Notes: a model not told the origin generated them from the sequence alone. Positions 14,970-23,565 are shown, counted from the stretch's first letter. The stretch is DNA of 38,475 nucleotides from an uncultured Collinsella sp. (GCA_902493515.1 CABUPE010000023.1:1-38475); one strand, 5' to 3'. Made by a program: numbers and translations.

Positions 14970-15884
14970 CACGCGCATCCACATTGACGAGGCGAGGCTC
15001 GGGCGTGTCCAAAAGCAGGACCGCATCGCCACGGGCGTGTTGACGGCGATCGTCGCCATCGTCATGCTCATCGTCGTCTCCATGGTGGCCTATATCCTGT
15101 TCGAGGGCATCTCGACGCTGTTCCAGCCGGGCTTTCTCACGGAGCCGTCGCGCGCCAACGGAACGCAGGGCGGCGTGCTCTACCAGCTGTTCGACTCGTT
15201 CTACCTGCTGCTGATCACCCTGATCATCTCGGTGCCCATCAGCCTGGGTGGCGCGGTCTTTTTGGTTGAGTACGCACCCGACGGACCCGTCCGCGACATT
15301 GCCTCCACCGCCATCGAGACGCTGTCCTCGCTGCCTTCCATCGTTGTCGGCATGTTCGGTTTTCTGGTGTTCTCGGTGCAGCTGGGCTGGAAGTACTCCA
15401 TCATCTCCGGCGCCGTCGCGCTCACCATGTTCAATATCCCTATTCTGGTGCGCGTGATCCAGCAGGCGCTCGAGGACGTGCCGCAGGCCCAGCGCGATGC
15501 GTGCCTGGCCATGGGCCTCACCCGCTGGGAGGCCACGCTGCACATCCTGATTCCCGAGGCCATGCCCGCTATCGTGACCGGCATCGTGCTTTCGGCCGGC
15601 CGCGTCTTTGGCGAGGCCGCGGCGCTGCTCTTTACCTCGGGCATGAGCTCGCCGGTTCGCCTCAACTTCTTGAGCCTTAACCTGTCGAGCCCTACTTGCG
15701 CCTGGAACGTGTTCCGCCCCGGTGAGTCGCTCGCCGTGCATATCTACAAGATCTATGGCGAAGGCAGCCCCGAGGCCCAGCAGATCGTTTGGGGTACCGC
15801 GGCACTGCTGATGATTTGCGTGCTGCTGTTTAACGTAATCGCCCGCATTGTGGGCAAGCAACTGGCAAGGAAGATGACGGCCGA

Positions 15885-15888
<4 letters not shown>
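14962..15888 (+). CDS. pstA: Phosphate ABC transporter permease PstA
   Basis: The second channel subunit has 308 residues from the GTG at 14962, which overlaps the end of pstC and has AAGGGGG upstream; a TTG at 14938 is a less likely start. It shows about six membrane segments, the PstA signature around SLPSIVVGMFGFLVF, an EAA loop (VPQAQRDACLAMGLTRWEA), and AGRVFGEAAALLF. It pairs with PstC to form the phosphate pore. Its stop overlaps the pstB start in ATGA, indicating tight translational coupling. Confidence 0.95.
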
Positions 15889-16757
<869 letters not shown>

Positions 16758-16812
16758 TCCGGGACATGCTTGAGGCCCGCGGTGGCCACGGTCGCCACGG
16801 GACTGATTGGAG

Positions 16813-16851
16813 AGGCGGGTCATCTCTTGCGGGAGATGCCCCGCCTTTTTT
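16813..16851 (+). terminator. Rho-independent terminator of pstSCAB
   Basis: Arms AGGCGGGTCATCTC (16813-16826) and GAGATGCCCCGCCT (16833-16846) match at 13 of 14 positions and run into six T residues (16846-16851). This is the strongest terminator in the window. Confidence 0.92.
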
Positions 16852-16868
16852 GTGTCGCTGCCAGACCG

Positions 16869-16903
16869 ACCACCACAAAGGGGACAGGCACCTTCGTGGT
16901 GGT
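16869..16903. repeat. REP-like CCACCACAAAGG hairpin, family D copy 1
   Basis: Arms ACCACCACAAAGG (16869-16881) and CCTTCGTGGTGGT (16891-16903) pair with one mismatch; the loop is GGACAGGCA. The reverse complement of the whole 35-base unit matches 29611-29645 at 34 of 35 positions. It lies in the leader of the ABC-F gene. Confidence 0.85.
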
Positions 16904-16963
16904 TTGGGGTGGGGCTCGCTGCTATCATGGACAACGTTGAATTTCTACGAAGGAGCAGGGCAC

Positions 16964-18823
16964 ATGGCGATTCTTTTGGGATGCGATTCCGTCAGCCTAG
17001 AGTTTCCCACCAAGCATATTTTCGATAGCGTGACGCTCGGCGTGGGCGAGGGCGACCGTATTGGCATCGTCGGCAAAAACGGCGACGGCAAGTCGACGCT
17101 GCTGAGCGTGCTCGCCGGCACGCTGGAGCCCGACGACGGCCGCGTGACTCATCGCCGCGGCACCACGATCGGCCTGCTCGGCCAAAAGGACCAGCTTGTC
17201 GACACCGATACCGTGCATCATGCCGTTGTGGGCGACACGCCCGAGTATGAGTGGGCGTCGAGTCCGCGAACACGCCAGATCCTTGCCGGCCTCATTAGCG
17301 ATGTGCCCTGGGAGGGAACGGTGGGCGAGCTTTCGGGTGGCCAGCGCCGTCGCGTGGACCTCGCGCGCCTGCTGATCGGCGACTACGACGTGCTCATGCT
17401 CGACGAGCCCACCAACCACCTGGACATGCGTACCATCAACTGGCTCGCGCGTCACTTAAAGGCCCGCTGGCAGCGCGGCCAGGGCGCCATGCTCGTGGTC
17501 ACGCACGACCGCTGGTTCTTGGACGAGGTCTGCACCAGCATGTGGGAGGTCCACGACGGCCAGGTCGATCCCTTCGAGGGCGGCTACTCGGCATACATCC
17601 TGCAGCGCGTGGAGCGCGACCGCATGGCCGCCGTCACCGAGGAGCGTCGTCGCAACATGGCACGCAAGGAGCTCGCGTGGCTGAGCCGCGGCGCCCAAGC
17701 CCGCTCCACCAAGCCCAAGTTTCGCGTGGATGCCGCTCGCGAGCTGATCGCCGACGTGCCGCCCGTGCGTGACGAGCTGGAGCTCAAGCGCCTGGCCGTG
17801 AGCCGCCTGGGCAGGCAGGTCATCGACGTGATCGACGTGGATGCCGGCTATGCGGATACCGATGGCGCGCCCAAGCAGGTGCTCTCCGACGTGACATGGC
17901 TTATCGGCGCGGGCGACCGCTATGGTCTTTTGGGCGAGAACGGCGCCGGTAAGTCCACACTGCTCGACGTGATTCAGGGCAAGATCGCGCCCCTGCGCGG
18001 CCGCGTGAAGATCGGCCAGACGGTGCGTTTTGGCGTGCTGTCGCAGCAGCTCGAGGAGCTCGAGCCTTACATGGGCGACACGATCCGCGAGGTGCTCAGC
18101 AACTATAAGAAGTACTACGTCATCGACGGCAAGGAGACCTCGCCCGAGAAGCTTTGCGAGCGTCTGGGCTTTACGACGCAACAGCTCTGGAGTCGTATCG
18201 GCGACCTTTCGGGCGGCCAGCGCCGTCGCCTGTCGCTGCTGCTGACGATCCTGGACGAGCCCAACGTGCTTATCCTGGACGAGCCGGGCAACGATCTGGA
18301 TACCGACATGCTCGCGATTGTCGAGGACCTGCTCGACGGCTGGCCGGGCACGCTGATCCTGGTGACGCACGACCGTTTCCTCATGGAGCGCGTGACCGAC
18401 CAGCAGTGGGCGCTGCTCGATGGCCATCTGACGCATATGCCCGGCGGCGTCGACCAATACCTGCGCCTGTGCAACGCCACCGCCGAGGGCGAGCCCGTGG
18501 GCGCGCCGAGCGCCAAGACCGGCACGTTCGACACCGGCGCCGCAGCGGTTGCGGCCGAAAAACCCAAGACGAGCGGGCAGCCCAACGGTCTTTCCAACGC
18601 CGAGCGCCAGACGCTCCGCCGCGAGGTGAGCTCGCTTGAGCGCAAGATGGAGACACAGCGCGCTCGCGTGGAGGAGGCCGAGGCTGCCATGGCCCAGGTC
18701 GATCCCACCAACTACACGGCGCTCGGCGAGCAGCAGGCAAAGATCGACGAGGCCCATGCCGCCATGGACGAGCTGGAGATGGCGTGGCTCGAGGCGAGCG
18801 AAAAGCTCGAGGGCGAGGAGTAG
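16964..18823 (+). CDS. ABC-F ATPase, Uup-like
   Basis: The 619-residue soluble protein has two ABC ATPase domains and no membrane segments. Domain 1 has NGDGKST, signature LSGGQRRRVDLARLL and DEPTNHLD. Domain 2 has NGAGKST, LSGGQRRRLSLLL and DEPGNDLD, where most relatives read DEPTNDLD. The linker carries KELAWLSRGAQARSTKPK, as in Uup, and the C-terminal 75 or so residues form the charged coiled-coil typical of Uup. ABC-F proteins act on the ribosome (translation factors or antibiotic protection); Uup is also linked to DNA-structure binding. AAGGAG lies eight bases before the ATG at 16964. The gene ends six bases before the Cof-type phosphatase, so the two are likely co-transcribed. A resistance role cannot be inferred. 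Confidence 0.92.
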   Translation: MAILLGCDSVSLEFPTKHIFDSVTLGVGEGDRIGIVGKNGDGKSTLLSVLAGTLEPDDGRVTHRRGTTIGLLGQKDQLVDTDTVHHAVVGDTPEYEWASSPRTRQILAGLISDVPWEGTVGELSGGQRRRVDLARLLIGDYDVLMLDEPTNHLDMRTINWLARHLKARWQRGQGAMLVVTHDRWFLDEVCTSMWEVHDGQVDPFEGGYSAYILQRVERDRMAAVTEERRRNMARKELAWLSRGAQARSTKPKFRVDAARELIADVPPVRDELELKRLAVSRLGRQVIDVIDVDAGYADTDGAPKQVLSDVTWLIGAGDRYGLLGENGAGKSTLLDVIQGKIAPLRGRVKIGQTVRFGVLSQQLEELEPYMGDTIREVLSNYKKYYVIDGKETSPEKLCERLGFTTQQLWSRIGDLSGGQRRRLSLLLTILDEPNVLILDEPGNDLDTDMLAIVEDLLDGWPGTLILVTHDRFLMERVTDQQWALLDGHLTHMPGGVDQYLRLCNATAEGEPVGAPSAKTGTFDTGAAAVAAEKPKTSGQPNGLSNAERQTLRREVSSLERKMETQRARVEEAEAAMAQVDPTNYTALGEQQAKIDEAHAAMDELEMAWLEASEKLEGEE

Positions 18824-18829
18824 ACGAGG

Positions 18830-19600
18830 ATGATCAAGGCCGCATTTTTCGATATCGACGGCACGCTACTGAGCTTTAAGACCCACCGGATTCCGGCGTC
18901 GGCGCAGCAGGTGCTCGACAGCTTTCACGAGCAGGGGATTGCGTGCGTGATCGCCACGGGTCGCCCGACCTACCAGATGCCGGACTGGCTGTTCGACTTG
19001 GGCTGGGATGCGTACATTACGCTCTCGGGCCAGCACTGCTTTGATGCCGAGGGGGTTTATCGCAGCTGTCCGATTGATCCGGACGACGTCGCGGTGATTG
19101 TGGGCCAGGTGGCGCAGGGGCGCTATGACTCGCTGTGCATGCAGGGCGAGAACTCGTTTGTGAACCGCCTGTCCGAGCGCGTGGTGACGGCCGGCAGCAA
19201 CGCGGGAATCGTCTACCACGAGGAGCCGTTTGAGCATGCCTTCGATGCGCCGGTCTACCAGTTCTGCGCCTTTGTGGATCCGGCCGACGAGCATATCGTG
19301 ACCGACGCCGTGTCGCATTCGTTCACTACGCGCTGGTGTGATCTGTTCTGCGATATTATTCCGGCCAACGGCGGTAAGAACCTGGGCGTGGCGGCGACGC
19401 TGGAGCGCCTGGGCATCGACGCGAGCGAGGCGATCGCCTTTGGCGACGGCGAAAACGACCTGTCGATGTTCTCGGCCGTGGGCGCAAGTGTGGCCATGGG
19501 CAACGCACAGGACACGGTGAAAGCTGCGGCGACCTATGTGACGACTGCCGTGGACGACGACGGCATCTACAACGCCGCGAAGCACTTTGGACTCGTGTAG
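18830..19600 (+). CDS. Cof-type HAD-IIB family phosphatase
   Basis: This 256-residue HAD hydrolase belongs to the Cof/YbiV group. FFDIDGTLLS carries the nucleophile Asp, VIATGRP is motif II, a large C2B cap covers about residues 85-185, the conserved Lys lies in NGGKNLGV, and FGDGENDLSMF is motif IV. Family members dephosphorylate sugar phosphates, FMN or cofactors; the substrate is not readable here. GACGAGG precedes the ATG, six bases after the ABC-F stop. Confidence 0.92.
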   Translation: MIKAAFFDIDGTLLSFKTHRIPASAQQVLDSFHEQGIACVIATGRPTYQMPDWLFDLGWDAYITLSGQHCFDAEGVYRSCPIDPDDVAVIVGQVAQGRYDSLCMQGENSFVNRLSERVVTAGSNAGIVYHEEPFEHAFDAPVYQFCAFVDPADEHIVTDAVSHSFTTRWCDLFCDIIPANGGKNLGVAATLERLGIDASEAIAFGDGENDLSMFSAVGASVAMGNAQDTVKAAATYVTTAVDDDGIYNAAKHFGLV

Positions 19601-19608
19601 CTGCGACC

Positions 19609-19673
19609 CGGCACTTAGGGACGTTCCTTATCTGCCGGCAGCTGGGGACACTCCTTGCGGGGCGTCCCCATTT
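19609..19673 (+). terminator. Family C REP-like element ending in a terminator-like stem
   Basis: CCGGCA...TGCCGG forms an imperfect hairpin at 19609-19640, then GGGGAC (about 19644) pairs with GTCCCC (about 19664) and runs into ATTTTGTTTT. The block CCGGCACTT to GGGACACTCCTTGC is the second copy of the element at 3219-3283. It probably ends the ABC-F/Cof transcript. Confidence 0.65.
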
Positions 19674-19700
19674 TGTTTTCGTCCCGCACGTTTTGTGAAA

Positions 19701-19783
19701 CACGGCTAACTTTTAGACAAAGTAGTAAGACATGGGCAACTTTTGCGGTAAAGTTAGCCGTGGAAAGTATCCAAAGGCTAACT
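19701..19783 (+). promoter_or_regulatory. DtxR/MntR-type operator region of the regulator gene
   Basis: A 13-bp perfect inverted repeat CACGGCTAACTTT (19701-19713 with 19750-19762) encloses another half-site, GGGCAACT at 19734-19741, and a fourth half-site, GGCTAACT, follows at 19776-19783. All fit GGNYAACT, as do three sites before the exporter gene at 26466. The stretch CATGGGCAACT with TTG following (19731-19746) is nearly repeated at 26364-26379. Autoregulation by the adjacent regulator is the simplest reading. Confidence 0.7.
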
Positions 19784-19807
19784 AGCAATCATCGCGAAAG
19801 GCGGCCC

Positions 19808-20197
19808 ATGGCCCTGCGTGAATCCGGAGAAGACTATCTCGAATCGATCTACGTTCTGTCGGAACGTCAGGGCATCGTGCGCTCGATCGACGTTGCGGAG
19901 TACCTCGGCGTAACCAAGGCGAGCGTCTCTAAAGCCATGGCGACGCTGGAGAACAGCGGCTATGTCGAAATGGGCAAGCGCGACGTTCATCTGACGGAGC
20001 GTGGTCTGGAGGTCGCTCGCCAAATGTGGAAGCGTCACTGCTTTTTCGTGGGGCTGCTGGAGGATGCGGGTGTTTCGGCTGAGGTCGCGTCGCAAGAGGG
20101 CTGCCACATGGAGCACTGCCTGAGCGAGGCAAGCTTCGAGAAGCTACGGGCGATGTTGGGCCGGGAAGATGTAGCGGGTCCAACAACAGAAGCCTAA
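19808..20197 (+). CDS. DtxR/MntR-family metal-dependent transcriptional regulator
   Basis: The 129-residue repressor has an N-terminal winged helix (recognition helix around TKASVSKAMATLE) and the metal-binding/dimerisation domain, without the SH3-like third domain, as in MntR. Probable ligands are Asp9, Glu12, His77, Cys99, Glu102 and His103. All except Cys99 match the manganese ligands of Bacillus MntR; a Cys at that place is what DtxR/IdeR use for iron. The start at 19808 follows GAAAGG. It would bind DNA when Mn2+ or Fe2+ is abundant. The half-sites upstream and before the exporter gene at 26466 suggest a small regulon. The gene ends near a large stem-loop (20334-20460). Confidence 0.92.
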   Translation: MALRESGEDYLESIYVLSERQGIVRSIDVAEYLGVTKASVSKAMATLENSGYVEMGKRDVHLTERGLEVARQMWKRHCFFVGLLEDAGVSAEVASQEGCHMEHCLSEASFEKLRAMLGREDVAGPTTEA

Positions 20198-20333
20198 CTG
20201 TCCCACGGTAGCGCAGAGTTCACGCAAAGCGCGAACCAGCGACTGGGACCAGCGGCCCTTTCGGCCAAGTCCATTTCAGCAAAGGAACCCCGCTAGCAAG
20301 CGATGCCCAAGAACCGCCAGCAACGTTACTGCA

Positions 20334-20460
20334 GGCCGGGACCGGGCTTGGTTTTGAAAACACTCCGCAGCGCGAGGCCCGCCTTTCCGTTGCTCCGTAG
20401 GAGCAGGAAAGGCGGGCCTCATGCGCGAGGACGTTTTCAAAACCAAGCCCGGTCCCGGCC
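20334..20460. repeat. Large composite hairpin between convergent genes
   Basis: Three nested perfect stems share one axis. The outer 28 bp pairs 20334-20361 with 20433-20460, the middle 15 bp (GAGGCCCGCCTTTCC) pairs 20374-20388 with 20406-20420, and the inner 6 bp (TGCTCC) pairs 20391-20396 with 20400-20405. Unpaired 12-base segments separate outer and middle stems on both sides. It lies between the MntR-like and P1B ATPase genes, which converge. There is no T-tract. It could end both transcripts, but the length and near perfection are more like a mobile palindromic unit. Confidence 0.9.
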
Positions 20461-20476
20461 GGACAGCCCACGAACG

Positions 20477-22429
20477 CTACAGGTTCTTGACACCCATCGC
20501 GCGCATGGCGTTCAGGATGGCGATGATCGCCACGCCCACGTCGCCGAACACGGCAAGCCACATGTTGGCGATGCCCAGTGCCGCAAGCACCAGAATCAGC
20601 AACTTAATGCCCAGCGCAAAGATGATGTTCTGCCAAACAATCGTCATGGTCTTGCGCGCCACGCGGATCGCGCGGGAGATGTTGGACGGCTTGTCATCCA
20701 TCAGCACGACGTCCGCCGCCTCAATTGCGGCGTCCGAGCCCATGGCGCCCATGGCGATGCCCACATCGGCACGGGTAAGCACGGGTGCGTCGTTGATACC
20801 GTCGCCGACAAAAGCGAGCTTGCCCTTGCCGTTCTCGCTCGCAAGCAACGCCTCAACACGCTCGACCTTATCGCCCGGCAGCAGCTGCGCGTGGAACTCG
20901 TCGAGACTGAGTTGCTTGGCCACAGACGCCGCAACCTCCTCGCGGTCGCCCGTGAGCATGACGGTGCGCTTGACGCCGGCGGCGTGCAGGTCGCTGATCG
21001 TCTGCTCGGCATCGGCCTTGACGGTGTCGGCAATTACAATGTGGCCGGCATAGATGCCATCGACCAGCACGTGAAGGATCGTACCGACGACCTCGCAATT
21101 GGGCGCTTCGACGCCGGTCGCTGCGAGCATCTTAGCGTTGCCGACGACGACGTGCCTGCCGTCGATGTTCGCCGTCACGCCATGGCCCGCGTCGTTGGTG
21201 GAGTCGCTTACGCGCTTGGGGTCGAGTTCGCCCTGGAAGGCGGCGCGCACCGACTGCGCGATGGGATGATCGGAGAATGACTCAGCGAGGGCTGCGACCT
21301 CAAGCAGCGATTGCTCGGTATAGCCGGCTTCGGGGTGTACTGCCACGACCGAGAACGTGCCGTTGGTGAGCGTGCCGGTCTTGTCGAAGACGACGGTGTC
21401 CACGTCGGCGAGCGTCTCGAGGTAGTTAGAACCCTTGATGAGAACGCCCAGCTTGGAGGCGCCGCCGATGCCGCCAAAGAAGCTCAGCGGGACGCTGATC
21501 ACGAGCGCGCACGGGCAGCTGACGACCAAGAAGGTCAGGCCGCGCAGGATCCAGTCGGACCAGGCGCCGGTGATCAAGCCGCCGCCGAGCGCGAGTACCG
21601 CGGCCGCGCCGGTGACGGCGGGCGTGTAGACGCGGGCGAAGCGCGTGATGAAGTTCTCGGTGCGCGCCTTCTTTTCGCTGGCGTTTTCTACGAGCTCCAG
21701 GACGCGCGCGACGGTGGACTCGCCAAAGGGCTTGGTGGTGCGCACGTTGATGAGCCCCGTCATGTTGATGCAGCCGCTGATGATGTCGTCGCCGGACTTG
21801 GCGGGGCGGGGAACTGACTCGCCCGTGAGTGCGGCGGTGTCGAGCTGTGTCTCGCCTTCGACGATGACGCCGTCGATAGGCACGCGCTCGCCGGGCTTGA
21901 CGACGATGACGGTGCCCACGGCGATGTCATCGGGGAAGACCTGCTCGAATGTGCCGTCGGGTTGCTCGACGTTGGCGTAGTCGGGCGCGATGTCCATCAT
22001 GGCGCTGATCGACTTGCGGCTCTTGCCCACGGCGTATGCCTGGAACAGCTCGCCGACCTGGTAGAACAGCATGACGGCGGCGCCTTCGGCCATGTGCGGG
22101 TCGGTGTCGGGGAAGAGCACCATGGCAAACGCGCCGATGGTCGCGACGGCCATGAGGAAGCTCTCGTCGAACGCCTTGCCGCGGCGGATGTTGTTGTATG
22201 CCTTTTGGAGCACGTCGTAGCCGGCAATCAAAAAAGGCACGAGGAACAGTGCGAAGCTGGCGTAGATGTCGCCCGGGGTGCCGAATGCGGCAGTGAGGGT
22301 GCCGAGCTCATCGAGGGCGTACACCACGGCAAAAATGCCCAGCGCTACCAGGATGCGGTTGCGCTTATGCTCGAGTGACTCTTTTTTCTTGCGCTTCTTC
22401 TTTTTCTTCTTGGGGTCGGCGGTGGCCAT
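20477..22429 (-). CDS. P1B-type heavy-metal-exporting ATPase (Zn/Cd/Pb class)
   Basis: The 650-residue membrane pump begins with a striking Lys/Arg-rich cytoplasmic tail (residues 7-16) instead of the usual metal-binding HMA domain. TGES marks the actuator domain, SCPCALV (Cys305, Cys307) the transmembrane metal site, DKTGTLTNG the phosphorylated Asp349, SDHPIAQ the HP motif of P1B pumps, and GDGINDAP the hinge. With the ArsR-family sensor and a separate HMA protein directly upstream, Zn/Cd/Pb export is more likely than Cu. GGAGG lies about ten bases before the ATG at 22429; an upstream ATG at 22498 would translate the operator and is rejected. An ArsR-type operator sits at 22454-22473. Confidence 0.93.
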   Translation of the reverse strand: MATADPKKKKKKRKKKESLEHKRNRILVALGIFAVVYALDELGTLTAAFGTPGDIYASFALFLVPFLIAGYDVLQKAYNNIRRGKAFDESFLMAVATIGAFAMVLFPDTDPHMAEGAAVMLFYQVGELFQAYAVGKSRKSISAMMDIAPDYANVEQPDGTFEQVFPDDIAVGTVIVVKPGERVPIDGVIVEGETQLDTAALTGESVPRPAKSGDDIISGCINMTGLINVRTTKPFGESTVARVLELVENASEKKARTENFITRFARVYTPAVTGAAAVLALGGGLITGAWSDWILRGLTFLVVSCPCALVISVPLSFFGGIGGASKLGVLIKGSNYLETLADVDTVVFDKTGTLTNGTFSVVAVHPEAGYTEQSLLEVAALAESFSDHPIAQSVRAAFQGELDPKRVSDSTNDAGHGVTANIDGRHVVVGNAKMLAATGVEAPNCEVVGTILHVLVDGIYAGHIVIADTVKADAEQTISDLHAAGVKRTVMLTGDREEVAASVAKQLSLDEFHAQLLPGDKVERVEALLASENGKGKLAFVGDGINDAPVLTRADVGIAMGAMGSDAAIEAADVVLMDDKPSNISRAIRVARKTMTIVWQNIIFALGIKLLILVLAALGIANMWLAVFGDVGVAIIAILNAMRAMGVKNL

Positions 22430-22446
22430 GATTCGTATCCTCCCAT

Positions 22447-22475
22447 TTGAATGTATGAACACTCGCTCATATAAT
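22447..22475 (+). promoter_or_regulatory. ArsR-type operator before the ATPase, overlapping a plus-strand promoter
   Basis: The sequence TATGAACACTCGCTCATATA (22454-22473) matches the arsR operator at 18 of 20 positions. It lies 25 bases before the ATPase start. On the plus strand it is embedded in TTGAAT (22447-22452), a 17-base spacer and TATAAT (22470-22475), pointing away from the ATPase into the HMA gene. No equally good promoter is seen on the minus strand. Confidence 0.7.
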
Positions 22476-22485
22476 TTCGCGAGCA

Positions 22486-22508
22486 AAGGCCGCGGCAAGC
22501 GCGGCCTT
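22486..22508 (-). terminator. Weak terminator-like hairpin between HMA gene and ATPase
   Basis: AAGGCCGC (22486-22493) pairs with GCGGCCTT (22501-22508); reading on the minus strand it is followed by TTTGC. It may attenuate read-through from arsR-HMA into the ATPase, which has its own operator. Confidence 0.45.
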
Positions 22509-22528
22509 GCGGGTTGGCGTAACCTGGG

Positions 22529-22747
22529 CTAGAGAATGATCTCGCAGTCCGGCTCGGCGTCGGCGGTGAACTCCACAACGCGGTCGAGGACCTCGTCGAA
22601 CTCGGCGTCATCGGCCTCGAGCGTCAACTTCTGGGTCATAAAGTTGACCGAAACGGACTTGACGCCATCGAGCTTGGCCAGCTCGTCCTGAAGCTCACGC
22701 GCACAGTTGGCGCAGTCGATCTCATCGAGCTTAAACTGGTTTTTCAT
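22529..22747 (-). CDS. Stand-alone HMA (heavy-metal-associated) domain protein
   Basis: This 72-residue single-domain protein has the ferredoxin-like HMA pattern: the metal loop DCANCA with Cys12 and Cys15 near the N-terminus, then GVKSVSVNF and the acidic C-terminal half ending DCEIIL. GGAAAGGAA precedes the ATG. It lies between the arsR and ATPase genes on the same strand. It probably delivers metal to, or buffers it for, the ATPase, which has no HMA domain of its own. The asp-x-x-cys environment and acidic surface fit Zn/Cd better than Cu. Confidence 0.9.
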   Translation of the reverse strand: MKNQFKLDEIDCANCARELQDELAKLDGVKSVSVNFMTQKLTLEADDAEFDEVLDRVVEFTADAEPDCEIIL

Positions 22748-22810
22748 GGTGGGTTCCTTTCCCTGTATTTGCGGCTTGGGTGCAGGCCGCGCTGGTACCG
22801 TGGTTGGCTG

Positions 22811-23176
22811 CTATTCGCAGATGTGGCTCATGCCCTGGTTGAGCATGGTGTAGACGTGGTCGTCGGCGAGCGAGTAGAGGATATTGCGCCCGTCGCGCCG
22901 GAATTTAACCAGGTGCGACTGCTTGAGTGTGCGCAGCTGGTGCGACACCGCGGACTGCGAGGTTTCGGTCGCTTCGGCGATGTCTGCCACGCAGAGCTCG
23001 CGGCCCATGAGGGCGTAAAGGATCTTGATACGCGTGGTGTCGCTGAAGACCTTGAACAGGTCGGCGAGGTCGTAGAGAAGCTCCTCGTCGGGAAGGTCCT
23101 CGGGCGAGCAGGTGGTGGGGATCACTGGCTCGGTGGCCTCGGTGTCGGGTTTCGTTTCATCAACGCGGATGCTCAT
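22811..23176 (-). CDS. ArsR/SmtB-family metal-sensing repressor
   Basis: The 121-residue winged-helix repressor has the recognition helix TSQSAVSHQLRTL and two potential sensor sites. The C-terminal helix carries Asp105, His107 and His118, aligned with Asp84, His86 and His97 of the Zn sensor CzrA; the fourth CzrA ligand (His100) is Glu121 here, next to Cys120. Cys62 in ELCVADIA corresponds to one Cys of the CadC alpha-3 site, and Cys23 lies in the N-terminal arm. So Zn and/or Cd/Pb sensing is likely. GAAAGGA precedes the ATG. The gene heads the arsR-HMA-ATPase cluster and is transcribed from a consensus promoter covered by its operator. Confidence 0.93.
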   Translation of the reverse strand: MSIRVDETKPDTEATEPVIPTTCSPEDLPDEELLYDLADLFKVFSDTTRIKILYALMGRELCVADIAEATETSQSAVSHQLRTLKQSHLVKFRRDGRNILYSLADDHVYTMLNQGMSHICE

Positions 23177-23189
23177 TGCAATATCCTTT

Positions 23190-23250
23190 CATATGAACAT
23201 GCGCTCATATAACTAATTTTCAATTATATGAGCGCATGTTCATATGTCAA
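23190..23250 (-). promoter_or_regulatory. arsR promoter with two mirror-image operators
   Basis: On the minus strand TTGACA (23250-23245), a 16-base spacer and TATAAT (23228-23223) form a near-perfect promoter. The operator TATGAACATGCGCTCATATA fills the spacer. The same sequence occurs in inverse orientation at 23190-23212, giving a 23-bp perfect inverted repeat (23190-23212 with 23224-23246) around 11 bases. The second copy lies between the -10 and the start codon. Each arm is itself an imperfect palindrome (ATATGA...TCATAT), so two repressor dimers could bind. Confidence 0.9.
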
Positions 23251-23329
23251 TACAATTTGCGTTAATTTCGATGACTGCTTGCCGCCTCTGCGATTTTCTG
23301 TGGGTTGGGAGACATCGACGCAATGTTCG

Positions 23330-23354
23330 CCAACATATTTCGAGATGTTCGGCC
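23330..23354 (-). repeat. 25-nt dispersed repeat, copy R1
   Basis: Read on the minus strand it begins GGCCGAACATCTCGAAAT and ends ATGTTGG. It fits the consensus GGCCGAAYAWSTC followed by RAAWWATGTWGG shared by four copies between 23.3 and 25.2 kb. CCGAACAT and ATGTTGG form weak dyad symmetry. Confidence 0.8.
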
Positions 23355-23518
23355 AGCATGCTAAGAAAGCCACCTTGAGAAGCATTAGAACTGTTCATAT
23401 TTGTACTTTATCGTGTTAAATACCGCGAGAATCAGTTCTTCCTCTACGGGAGTTCCTGCAGAATCAGTTTTATCTAAAGTTATATCGAGCATTGCTTCAG
23501 CCAATCTGGTACATCGGT

Positions 23519-23543
23519 GGCCGAATAAGTCGAAAAATGTAGG
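23519..23543 (+). repeat. 25-nt dispersed repeat, copy R2
   Basis: On the plus strand it reads GGCCGAATAAGTCGAAAA through ATGTAGG. It lies about 20 bases downstream of the stop codon of the nuclease-like gene. Confidence 0.8.
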
Positions 23544-23565
23544 TGGACATCCGCAGAGATCGCCT

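Larger units (their letters stand above)
23251..23565. other. Non-coding AT-richer stretch with two copies of a dispersed repeat
   Basis: No gene is supported. A minus-strand frame at 23385-23585 (66 codons) overlaps the 3' end of the nuclease-like gene and lacks a ribosome binding site. The stretch contains repeat copies at 23330-23354 and 23519-23543. Confidence 0.5.

Noticed and set aside
13191..15083. 630-codon minus-strand frame opposite pstS and pstC
   Set aside because: It runs across two genes and their spacer, is Asp/Gly/His-rich, and has no translation signals.
16964..18823. Antibiotic-resistance ABC-F protein
   Set aside because: The linker and C-terminal coiled coil fit Uup-like housekeeping members; nothing indicates a resistance-type interdomain loop.
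20220..20561. Small minus-strand gene across the large hairpin
   Set aside because: It reads through both arms of the palindrome and into the ATPase in another frame.
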